Below are positions 10,953-20,270 of a stretch of DNA of 64,000 nucleotides, one piece after another. The notes under the pieces were generated by a model that worked only from the letters and a program-made list of their open reading frames with translations, had not been told where the DNA came from and did not search any database. The stretch is from Oxytricha trifallax (Eukaryota > Ciliophora > Spirotrichea > Sporadotrichida > Oxytrichidae), in the NCBI GenBank assembly GCA_000711775.1, contig ARYC01017312.1, forward strand, positions 1 through 64,000, written 5' to 3'. A program made the position numbers and the translations under genes. The first letter of the stretch is position 1. Every line of letters starts with the position of its first letter.

Positions 10953-11675
10953 TTAAAAAAGTACATTTACTATAAATTTCACATTAAATCCTATTAATAA
11001 CTCAACCCCTAACAAATTCCCTACAAATCAAAGCTCTTATAAACCTCATTAAGGGGTTTTGGGGTTTTGAATACATGCCCTGTATACCCGATTAGCTCTT
11101 GCACAAAAGTGATGCTTTTTGATGAGGCGAACAAGTTAATGTGAAAAATCTCGAGTGGTCGCAAGGGAAACTCATATGCTCTCAGTTGACTTATGAGGAT
11201 ATATTTTTTTAAACGATATTCTCTGATACACCCGCACAAGTGCTGTGATGGAATGAGTGCATAAACAACCAGGTAGATTATCACTGAGATAATAATATAA
11301 TCGTGTTGTTCTATGTCGAGTTAGGTAAGACATATAAGGAAGTCATACTGCAAAGTAATTGCATCATTATAGGTCAAGTGCTCAATGTCATTTTCACAGC
11401 TCTTCGTGAAAAAATAGCGTCATCGCACTTTTATATCATTGTTAATATTTTACATATCTGTCTAATAAATATTAATATATTTGCACACATATAAAACCTA
11501 TGTTTTTATTAATATATTTTTGCACAATCTGAACAGATCTTTGTATTAATTTAATTTATTGTTTAATTTAGTCATAATTTAAATTTAATTAGATGCAGTT
11601 AGGATAACTTAAAATATAATTATTTATTTGTAATTATCAAATTTCTTGATATCATCTATTTTATCAATAATAAAC

Positions 11676-11999
11676 AAAAGAAATATTATCACATAATTTA
11701 TATATTAAAATTTATATAATTAAAATATTGATATGAAATAAATGAATAGAATAATGTATTTATAGTATTATTTAGATAAATTTAAATGCTAGCAATTGAA
11801 ATATAATTTAATAAAGATAGTCAACATACCAATTTTATGTTATAAAATTTTATGTTTTAATTGTGTCATTCGATAACATAAAATTAAAAACGATAAAAAT
11901 AACTTAATAATTTACCCTTCTGGATCAAATAAAATAATTTTAATTATTAATACTTCTTATGATATGTAAATTAATTCTCTTTAGACATTTCTATTTATT
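11676..11999. other. AT-rich spacer
   Basis: No supported feature between the inverted-repeat unit and the next host island. Confidence 0.4.
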
Positions 12000-12100
12000 A
12001 TACTGCTGTTCACATTGTCTCTTATATAATGAACTAATTTGAAGAGCCTAATCTACCAGACACTATAAATTATACTCTCGAGAGTAATCTTTTATTTAAT
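12000..12100 (+). CDS. Host coding island (B-type paralogue 1, first part)
   Basis: The frame contains MNQFEEPNLPDTINYTLESN, with TAA as Gln. It parallels 37323-37412 (ITESLDQPNLPDRISYTLKS). Short segment with AT-rich flanks. Member of the repeated surface-protein family. Confidence 0.6.
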
Positions 12101-12143
12101 AAATTAAATTGATTATTATAAAATAGTAATTAAATAAAAAGAT

Positions 12144-12295
12144 CTTTGCAGTTAGAAAATTTATGAGTTTAAGGCTACGATTATTAATTGTACTAAGCCA
12201 GGTGTGGTTTAAGCAGCACCTTCAATCTCAAGGAATTATGTGATAGGTCAACCAAGCTTCGTAATAAAGTTTGAAAATCCTTATTAAGCTTAATA
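12144..12295 (+). CDS. Host coding island (B-type paralogue 1, second part)
   Basis: The frame reads LCSQKIYEFKATIINCTKPG, then VVQAAPSISRNYVIGQPSFV. It is almost identical to 37526-37680 (LCEQKVFEFEATIINCTKPG, QATPSISRNYVIGQPSFVIK), with substitutions that mostly keep the residue. A weaker relative is at 56.85 kb (KTIDCTKHITF, YLIGGPGF). The strongest paralogue pair in the window, so the coding call is firm. Exon/segment ends are approximate. Confidence 0.75.
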
Positions 12296-12694
12296 AGAAA
12301 ATAAAATAAAAATTTTTGTCGTTGATTTTTGCAAAAAAAGTTTATAATAAAGCTGTTCTTAGAGGTTTGTATTTTTAATTAAACATAAATAATCGTTATC
12401 TTTTAAGGGAAAATACTAATCCTTTTATGAGGAAGTTTATATTATTCCTTTTTTTCTCACTACAGTTTAGGTTTTATAGAAATGGCATAAATTTATCTTG
12501 TTTTTATACCCGAGTTATTTTATTAATACAATTAATACTTTACAGATTGAGAAAACCTTTGGCTAAAGCTAATTTTTAAATGTATATAGATCCAAGTCAC
12601 GACTAAGATTGATGGATTAATTTTAGTATGAACTAGTGAATGATAAATTTGTATTATTCATAAATCATAAAACACAAAAGTATATATATTGAAT

Positions 12695-12770
12695 CAAAAC
12701 TCCAAGGCCGCTTTCTAAGTTTATATGTGTTTTGATTGATGAGGGTAATGTTGAGGATAAGTGATTGTTT
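12695..12770. mobile_element. TBE: Degenerate solo TBE terminal repeat
   Basis: AAT then CAAAACTCCAAGGCCGC, followed by a stretch that aligns with the inner TBE terminal repeat (GTTTATATGTGTTTTGATT against GTTTATAAGTGCTTTGATT). No TBE gene follows. Confidence 0.6.
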
Positions 12771-15691
12771 AGGATAGGAATCATTACTTTCGCCCTAGTT
12801 ATGAAATATGAAATCTTTTATAATCAATTTTTATATACTCAACTTAATTTTTCTCATATTTTTAAATATGATATTGCAATATTATTTATAAAAGATAAGA
12901 TTAAGTGACTTTTTTATATCTTTAAATTTTTTTAAAAAATTATCACTTTTACTGATCGTTTTTATGAAATTTTATGATTGCATTATGTTAAAAATTTGGC
13001 TTTTATGCAGAAACCTTTTTGAATTATTTTTTATAAAGCATTTTCAAATTCTTGTTAATACTTACTTACATTTCTTTTAGCTTGCATTCTTTTTTAATAT
13101 ATTTTTGTGTAATATAAAAGATTTGGGTACTTTAATAAAATAGATTGAAAAATTAGCATAAAATGAGTGATTTTAAGGTGTTTGATAGATTCAACTATGT
13201 CATGCTATTTACCTTTAACAAAATTAATGTCAAATCAAATTCTTATATATATAGACAGTAAGAATTAAAAACAAAATAAAATATGGATAGTATAATATAA
13301 CAAGCGCTATTATTAAGTTCATCAATTTTTAATGATCAAGTATAAATTTCGTTTTATATATAATAATATTATATATCTTTATTATTAGACAAAGTAACAT
13401 AAAAAAAAATGATAAAACTAGTAAAAACTATTTCACTTGTGATTGGGCTACTATAAATAGTCTTTCTATATACCTTGGTAAATGATTATTTTAATTAATA
13501 ATAAATAATTAAAATTTATTAATAAATTTATATAATGCCTAGGAGTAAGAGGTATTATAAATATAAGAAAAAAATTATTTAGAATCATCAAATTACAAAT
13601 AATTATGAAATTATTAAATATTTGTATAAACTATTAATAAATCTGATTAATGAAATAAATATAAATAAATATATTGATTGATTTTTAGCTATCAACTTTT
13701 TTATTTGGAATAATTATAATTGAAAAATTTATAATATAATATTGATTTAAGAGTATTTTTTAGCATTCGAATCTACTCATATCTATTTTTATTTTTTTAA
13801 AAAATAAATTTAAGTTAGCAAAAAAATATTTAAATATACAATAAGTTATTCTAATTTGATTAAATTTATAAAAATCAATTAAGAGATAGAATAATTAATT
13901 AAAACCAACTTTAGCAACTATTAATATTTAATATTCATTTTTTAAAAAAAATATATATATAAAATTCTGCTTTATTAATGGTAGTCAAGTGATATAGAAT
14001 ACTAAAGTTGAAATAAATATAATCATTAATGTATTTAATGCTTAAAATTTCAAAAAATATTAATTAAAAATTAAGAAGTACTATCTCCTTCTTAAATTAC
14101 AAATTTAAATAATTAATCTTAAAATGCAGAAATTAGCAAACTTTTAAAAACAAATTTGTTTTAAGTAAATAAATTAATTTTAACCATCAATATATTAATT
14201 AAATGTATTAATTTTAATTTAGATTTCATTAAAAATATGAATAATTAATTTACAGCAAAAAATTTTAAGACTATTTGAATAAAAATCAGTATAATTTTTA
14301 TGAAACTGGAAAAGAAAATTAACTTGAATATATGTATTATATAATCAGTGACTATTCAAAATATTTCGTAAATTTAATTTATAATTTCGAAATTTTACAA
14401 ATTATTTTAAATTATTACTATAAGATTCTTAGTCACTATCTAATAATTAAGGTCTAGACAAAATACAAATTAGCAATTAAAGTGAAAATTCAGACCCCAA
14501 AACCCATTAATTAGATTTAATTGGTTATTTTTTTAAATAAATTGAGTTTATGTTAAAATTTAAGTTATTTTACAAATTATTTGAATGTATAATTCTTTTT
14601 TAACAAATAATAGTTACATTTCATTAGAGCATTTTATTAATATTTCTTATTTAATGATTAAGTAATGCAATTAAAAGGAATCTGTCTGATTTTATGGATT
14701 TAGTGATTCTTTATAATTCTTAATAATTTATTTCTATACTTTAATCAAATTTATTTTAATATATAATTTATTTTTAAAATTCTTATCTGCTAATTCTATT
14801 TGATTATTTTATGCCTTAAAGCAAATTAAAATAGCTATCCTTATTTAATTTGAATATTAAGCATTTACTGACAGTATAAGCAAATAAATAGAGTACAGTC
14901 TCATGTGAGAATAAGAATTAGTGTCAAAATATTCAGAATAATCAATCTCCCATTAATTTTATCAAATTTATTATGATTGAAAAAATTAACTCCATTTATT
15001 TTCTAAATCTTTTCATATCATTTTAAGTTAGATGCGTAAATCAAACAATTTTACTCTTATTTAATATAATATTTAATTTTGTAAGTTTAAATGTAATATT
15101 ATAGAAACTATTAGCATGTCATTAGAATATATTGATCCGACATATTATCTTTTGATAATTGAAACATTGTAAGTTTAAATAAAATGTAAATATCTATTTT
15201 ATTAAAAAAAATATTTTTTATTTAAAATTTGGGCTAAATCAGTTATATACATATTTTTTTATTGAACTGAAAATATATATTGCATATTTTTGACTATTCA
15301 AAAAATACTTTAAAATTATAAGTTTTTAAAATTTGAACTATAAAGCTAGGGTTTATGAGGTTTTTATTAGATAAGATATAAGCTCTTGCAAAGATCATAA
15401 TTTGAGTAATGGTTAAAGATTTTATATATAATAAAAAATATGCTTATATCAATATTTAATTCTTATAATTTATTGAGATGTATTAACAATCTTAATAATT
15501 CTAAGCTTTAATCAAAGAGTCTTAACATTAATAAACAAATAAGAGGAGAACTATCTAATCTACATGCAATAATAAAATTTAATTCATAAATTAAAATACT
15601 ATTAATTTTTCTAATAGTGCATAAATATCAAATTTGGAATGAAAATGTAATAAGAAATAAATTGATTTTAATTAAATGAGTTCACTGCAAA
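12771..15691. other. AT-rich germline spacer
   Basis: No gene supported. At 14491-14510 there is an isolated telomere-like CAGACCCCAAAACCCATT preceded by ATT, possibly another eroded TBE tip, but too short to call. Confidence 0.4.
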
Positions 15692-16982
15692 ATTTAAAAT
15701 ATTTAGACTGTGGAGTTAGTGGTAAGAAGCGGAAGTGATAAAATGGTGAACCCAACTTGTTGGTCCAGGAGTTCTAGCACAAGAGGAGACAGCTGGACAG
15801 TGTTGATCTCGTAGATTACCTCGAGGGGGAGTTGAAGATCGCAATCAAGAAGGAGTGACCCCAGCAGAAGTGACTCGCCAATAAGCATTTGACTATGAGA
15901 GATTCAAGTGAATCCTTCTAACAATTATAGTTTTTCTACAGCATTCGTCGCTGACTGCACCATTGCGGATCTGGCACAGTCTCAAAGATATTGCTTTGTG
16001 TCTTAGCATTAGGGTATCGACAGTTTCAATGATCCTCAGGAGATGGCGATTGAACGGATACAAAATCATACGCAAACGCGCCATCTGCGCTCGCAACCGC
16101 AAGCAAATACTAGCGAAGTGGTAGATTTTGCAGATCTGCTCCGTGAACTCCTTGCAGGCAATGGCTGGTCTATCACTGTAAAGAGAGAGGAGATGTTCAA
16201 GCTTAAGTATGGGCTGCCCTCATTCACAGCTCCGGTGCTTGAAAGGATCTATAAAGTAAATAGTATACGCTTCGCCAAACCTTAGTATTAGTAAAGTGCC
16301 AAAGTTAGGGGGCTATGCAAGTTTAAGGCGGCTCAGGAAGAAAGCCCGCGAACTTGGCCAGCTAATATAGACCGGGAAGCACGTAATTCACATTGACGAG
16401 GCTAACGTCCATCGCTGGCAAAATCGTGAGAGTTTTGTGCAAAAGGAGTCGCTATCACGAACACAAGTACCAGGGGACACTCCTTCACAATTGTTGGAGA
16501 TATAAGCAGCCGGGTAGACCTAGTCGCATATAGTATTTTCACTGGAGTCTCAATGGCGAACGCTTCAAGAGTTTTCTTGAGGATATCAAGTAGCGCATCC
16601 GCGATACAGCTTACTGTGTCATGGATAACCTGTCCGCCACCACAAAAAGATTGCACGAGAAGCCTTCAGCGCCTCGCTTATACCCTTTTTCTTACCGCCC
16701 TACAGTTGCAGCATGAACTCTATAGAGCGTCTCTGGACTATAGTGAAACGGGAATGGAGAAAAGAGGTCATCCGCTTCAGCGATATCCAGCCCTCCGATG
16801 AGTAAGTTCGGCAGACGACACAAGAGATCCTGGATGGTCTAAACCAACTGTAAGTGCGCAACATCTGTTCTCAAACTTCACAGCTCTGGTAAGTGCTTTG
16901 CAGGGAAATTTGGTGTGATCAAAACTGCATCTTCGATGGAGTCGCATAATGCGAAGACTGGTTGGCTTTTGGCTTTGCTTGA
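15692..16982 (+). pseudogene. IS630/Tc1-like DDE transposase, multiply frameshifted
   Basis: Protein-like pieces in changing frames: VQEFQHKRRQLDSVDLVDYL (15.76 kb), VDFADLLRELLAGNGWSITV and PVLERIYKVNSIRFAKP (16.1-16.3 kb), VIHIDEANVHRWQNRESFVQ (D1, near 16.39 kb), TIVGDISSRVDLVAYSIF, then TAYCVMDNLSATTKRLHEKP (D2, near 16.6 kb) and MNSIERLWTIVKREWRK (E, near 16.72 kb). The order and spacing of the D, D and E blocks are those of the IS630/Tc1 transposase superfamily. It differs from the TBE transposase (HIDEANVH against HADEAVF). At least three frame changes, so not functional. The C-terminal frame stops near 16.98 kb, overlapping the convergent gene. Confidence 0.85.
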
Positions 16983-17490
16983 GCTTTGCTGCACTATTAA
17001 TCGATTGGTTAAGGAAGTAAATGATACTTACGATGGGGACTCTTCTATAGAGCATTGTCAGAATGATCGAGGGCGGCCAGCCTACTTTCAAGCTTGTCCT
17101 ACTATACGTTCAGCTTTTGCTACTTGGATGCCCTTTTACCTTACCTTGCTAATGTCAAGCTGGTTCGACTATGAGTGTTCTTGGAGTGAGTCAGATTCTT
17201 GAGGGATCCGGTTGGCAGCTCTTTCAACATTAGATTCTTGATCGCGTTGGGCTTAGAAGGCGGCAAGTAACTCTTATAAATAATCTATCGCGAGGGCTAT
17301 ACGTAGACAGTAGGCTTACGAGCTAGGCCTTATCCGGCTGGCCGCTCTTTGAGATCCCTAGGGGCTTCTTCATCTTCTCAGCGATGTCTATAACCTTCTC
17401 GAGGAGCACCTATTTTGACGGAGGCCTCACGCAGGGCAGCAATCGAATATCTTTGAACTAGGGACACAATAGATCTCCGCTGATGACTTG
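16919..17490 (-). pseudogene. Unknown convergent gene of the GC-rich transposon (5' end lost)
   Basis: Minus-strand pieces: LLEKVIDIAEKMKKPLGISK followed by SGQPDKAQLVSLL, which recalls a SAP-type DNA-binding helix pair (low certainty), then ERAANRIPQESDSLQEHSQS, DISKVRQKGIQVAKAERIVG, and a last piece DKLESRLAALDHSDN ... HYATPSKMQF ending at the TGA at 16921-16919. At least two frame changes. The 5' end meets TBE copy 3. Its position, convergent with the transposase, mimics the transposase/22-kDa arrangement of TBE. Function unknown. Confidence 0.55.
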
Positions 17491-17637
17491 AAGCAGATTC
17501 AAAACCCCAAAACCCTTTCAGTAGTTTGATTGAGTTTTTGATTGATAAAAGTAGACTATTAGTGCATACTTTATTAGGGTTTTAATAGGGTTTATGTAGG
17601 GGTTTGATGTTTAAATATTATTCATTTAAGTGAGTAT

Positions 17638-19496
17638 ATGCGAGGTTTGGGGTCTGTTTATGACAGTGAGTATATAGATTTATTGTTTAAGTAGCGTTAT
17701 GGATGCGATGATTATAGTGATCAACTCAAACATATTATAAATTACACATATATAGCAAGATTGCTTTATAAATCTCCAGCTACTGTTAGGTCTCATTGTA
17801 AATTGGCATTGAATTAAAAGAGATAGCACCTTAATTCTTAGCCTAAGAGACCTTTGAAATTTTAGCAACATCATTTCGATTATCTTATAAATTATAAGAC
17901 TCTTAAATACTGGGCTTACTTCTCTCTGGCCTAGAGAGCTGTGATGTTTCATCGCCAATTTCCTGAGCTTCATATCTCTGCTTAATCTATAGCGAACATA
18001 TATAAAAAGAACGGAATATCTTACAAGACAGTCAATCGCATTAAGAGAGTGATTGACTTTAATGTTCCATTTTATAAGGATAATTTAAATTTTATATTCG
18101 ATTAAATGCAGAGGGCTTTAGAGCATAATATAAAGTTCATACACGCTGATGAAGCAGTATTCACATTCAATAACTTTATATCAAGGTCTTGGTACAAGAG
18201 GGAAAGTAATATATAAGTTTAAGACTAAAATGTTAAGGTGTAAACTCATGCTATTCTTGGTGGAATAAGCGAAGATAAAGCGAATTAAGCTATTTGAGAG
18301 TAAGTTTGAATAATTAATCAAAATTGTATGTAGATTTAATGTATAGATGAAGCACGATAAAGTCTTAATAAGTTCAGAATATAGTGATCTTTTACCATCA
18401 GGTTCTACTGAGACTGTCGACACATCTTAGAGATCGGTGCTAGTTTGGAACCTCATCCTTCATCCATCAAAAGTAGCTCATCATATCGTTGAATAGTTGT
18501 AATCTCGATCACATCTCCATTTAAGACTGCCAATCAATAGATCCTTTGAGAGGCCAAACCTCCATTTTTACTCTTTGATTTTTAATAATTTTGATTAGTT
18601 TTATTAAATTAATTAGGCTGAGCTTTAATTAAACACATTTAATAAAAAATTAAATCAGACATTTTTAATAAAATTTCTCTATAGATTAAAACGATTAACA
18701 TGATTATTATTTTAAACGCATTAAAACTTGAAAAGTTTTAATCAGCCTAATTAATTTAATAAAACTAATCAAAATTATTAAAAATCAAAGAGTAAAAATG
18801 GAGGTTTGGCCTCTCAAAGGATCTACTGATTGGCAGTCTTAAATGGAGATGTGATCGAGATTACAACTATTCAACGATATGATGAGCTACTTTTGATGGA
18901 TGAAGGATGAGGTTCCAAACTAGCACCGATCTCTAAGATGTGTCGACAGTCTCAGTAGAACCTGATGGTAAAAGATCACTATATTCTGAACTTATTAAGA
19001 CTTTATCGTGCTTCATCTATACATTAAATCTACATACAATTTTGATTAATTATTCAAACTTACTCTCAAATAGCTTAATTCGCTTTAGTGGCCTTGAGAC
19101 TTATGTTATTCACCCTCGTTCTATAAAGACTGAATAATTTATTAAGTTCTTGTAAAACTCAGAGATAAGTACGCTGATTAAGAGATTATTCTGATTGTTG
19201 ATAACTTATCTGTCCATAAAACTAAAGACTCAAGGAAGGAATATGAAAGATTGAACATAACACCTGTATTTAATGTTCCCTACTGTCCTCAATTCAATGG
19301 GATTGAATTATATTGCGGGTTATTGAAGGGCCACAACAAGAAACTTCTACTCTATCATTTGATGCACGATCTGAAGATAGATACAGTAGATTTTATTATG
19401 AGTGCTGCGAAGAGATTCAGCGATGATAAAGATAAAGTATGCGCAAGAGAAGGGAGATTTTGTGTTTATAAATAAGTTTTAGATTTAAACGAATGA
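17638..19496 (+). pseudogene. TBE 42-kDa transposase (copy 3), interrupted by a foldback insertion
   Basis: ATG 17638 (MRGLGSVYDSEYIDLLFKQR) to TGA 19494-19496. The frame is open to 18275, where an 808-bp palindromic element sits within the ISEDSGLETYVIH block, flanked by TA on both sides. After the insertion the frame resumes with SGLETYVIHPRSIKTEQF; one base is missing after IKFL (near 19155), then LIVDNLSVH (D2) and FNGIELYCGLLKGHNKK (E; Cys replaces the Trp of other copies). Two independent lesions, so not functional. Confidence 0.9.
18278..19085. mobile_element. 808-bp foldback element with TA target duplication
   Basis: Arms of about 348 bp (18278-18625 and 18738-19085) are near-perfect reverse complements around a centre of about 112 bp. 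The tips are AAGCGAATTAAGC and its complement. TA occurs at 18276-18277 and at 19086-19087; copies 1 and 6 have a single TA at the same place in the transposase, so the empty site is known and the ends are exact. TA duplication and inverted ends point to a non-autonomous Tc1/mariner-like element. No gene is credible inside; both arms encode the same short frame. Confidence 0.92.
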
Positions 19497-19502
19497 ATAA
19501 GT

Positions 19503-20149
19503 TCACATATTAAATTTGCCCGTAAAGGGATTTGGCTTCTCTTTCTTTTCTTCCTCTTAAGGCTTGCTTGGGCCTATGTTTGTTCTCTTAGTGCCAGCTC
19601 CTGCATCTATGTTCATCTCGTCTGGCTTTTAGAAAAACTTTGAAGAGTCTCTTACTCAATTCATGTTTTAATTGTGACTTTCTCTCTCTGTCTAACTTGC
19701 TGCGCTCTTTCATCAAGTATATAGCAGTTCCAGGTTTTTCTATAAAGTTAGAAGACTAAGCTTACTTGAGATGTATGGATGCTTCTGCAGTTCCTAGAGT
19801 CATGTGTCGCTTATTTTTATTCCTTGCAAATCTTTTTTTCAGGAGAGATGCTGTAGCGTTTCTTATGAGCTTCTTATATAACTTCATTTAAGTACTCAGG
19901 TTTCAGAGTTGCAAGATCACCGAAGAAGAAGTTTCTCTCTGGCAACTTATTAGAGAGTTGCAGCTTTGATGGAAGGTAGAGAGCAACATCTGGATCACTC
20001 ATAGCATCGTCAATAGGTTTGTAACAGATATTTCAGGGTATTTAGGTATCTCGATCATTCTGATTTCATTAGACTTAAAATCTTTTTTCTCTTCACTCAG
20101 AAAGGCTTTTAAGAATGAGATTTTTGTTCCTTCCTGTGTTGGCAAGAAC
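19503..20149 (-). pseudogene. TBE 22-kDa protein gene (copy 3), truncated by TBE copy 4
   Basis: The 3' end is at the TGA at 19505-19503. It includes the intron-2 position (26 nt near 19740-19765) and the block FLKAFLSEEKKDFKSNEIRM with IEIPKYPEIS. The frame is cut at 20149, exactly where the AAT preceding copy 4 begins, so the N-terminal part is lost. Confidence 0.8.
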
Positions 20150-20270
20150 AATCAAAACCCCAAAACCCTTTAATGAGGTTTATAAGTGCTTTGATTTGTA
20201 GGGAATTTGTTAGGGGTTGAGTTATTAATAGGTTTTAATGTGAAATTTATAGTAAATGTATTTAATTTAA

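Larger units (their letters stand above)
6995..11069 (+). mobile_element. TBE: TBE transposon copy 2 (complete, 4075 bp)
   Basis: Both ends carry the telomere-like repeat (CAAAACCCCAAAACCCC at 6995 and its complement ending at 11069) within inverted terminal repeats of about 75 bp. The 3-bp target duplication is AAT (6992-6994 and 11070-11072). Gene order: transposase (+), 22-kDa (-), repeat-rich intergenic region, 57-kDa (+). Length agrees with the known size of TBE elements (about 4.1 kb). The genes carry a few inactivating changes, so this is a young but decayed copy. Confidence 0.97.
6961..11419 (-). pseudogene. Host reading frame split by TBE copy 2
   Basis: On the minus strand, 11419-11073 is open (ENDIEHLTYNDAITLQYDFL, a hydrophobic stretch IIISVIIYLVVYALI, then RLKKYILISQLRAYEFPLRP) up to the TBE. 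If the TBE and one copy of its AAT duplication are removed, the frame continues without change through FLLAEEHDSE to the TGA at 6963-6961. About 125 codons in total; no ATG in frame, so it is probably an internal or terminal segment. One probable membrane helix. It is interrupted in the germline but would be restored by precise TBE excision. Family not recognised. Confidence 0.6.
6700..11675. repeat. Inverted-repeat unit enclosing a host reading frame and TBE copy 2
   Basis: About 230-250 bp at 6700-6949 reappears inverted at 11448-11675 (for example AGTTATCCTAACTGC and its complement, CAGATATGTAAAA and its complement). Between the arms lie a less AT-rich coding stretch and TBE copy 2. Without the TBE the unit would be about 900 bp. 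It may be a foldback element that captured coding DNA, or a germline inverted duplication around a coding segment. Confidence 0.75.
15692..17496. mobile_element. Decayed GC-rich transposon with IS630-like transposase
   Basis: A block with far higher GC than its surroundings, holding a plus-strand DDE transposase relic and a convergent minus-strand gene relic. It ends abruptly where TBE copy 3 begins (ATT 17497-17499, then CAAAACCCC), so the TBE probably inserted into it, and the rest of the right side is missing from the window. I could not find its own terminal repeats. In-frame TAA/TAG inside otherwise good protein stretches show it has used the ciliate code. Confidence 0.75.
17500..20149 (+). 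mobile_element. TBE: TBE transposon copy 3 (left part)
   Basis: The left end CAAAACCCCAAAACCC at 17500-17515 is preceded by ATT. It contains the transposase (+) and the C-terminal two thirds of the 22-kDa gene (-), then is cut at 20150 by TBE copy 4. The rest of copy 3 (22-kDa N-terminus and 57-kDa gene) is not found on the other side of copy 4, so a deletion or rearrangement followed. Confidence 0.92.

Noticed and set aside
14491-14510. CAGACCCCAAAACCCATT as another TBE end
   Set aside because: Only about 18 bp match and no inner terminal-repeat similarity follows; left as a note only.
16402-16801. Overlapping minus-strand and alternative-frame open stretches in the GC-rich transposase
   Set aside because: Shadow frames of the plus-strand DDE blocks.
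15692-17496. Bacterial contamination because of GC content and IS630-like protein
   Set aside because: Conserved protein stretches run through TAA/TAG as Gln, and the block is directly joined to a TBE end; ciliate origin fits better.
18181-19137. Matching short reading frames on both strands as a duplicated gene
   Set aside because: They are the two arms of the 808-bp palindrome read in opposite directions; no homologue or codon pattern supports a protein.
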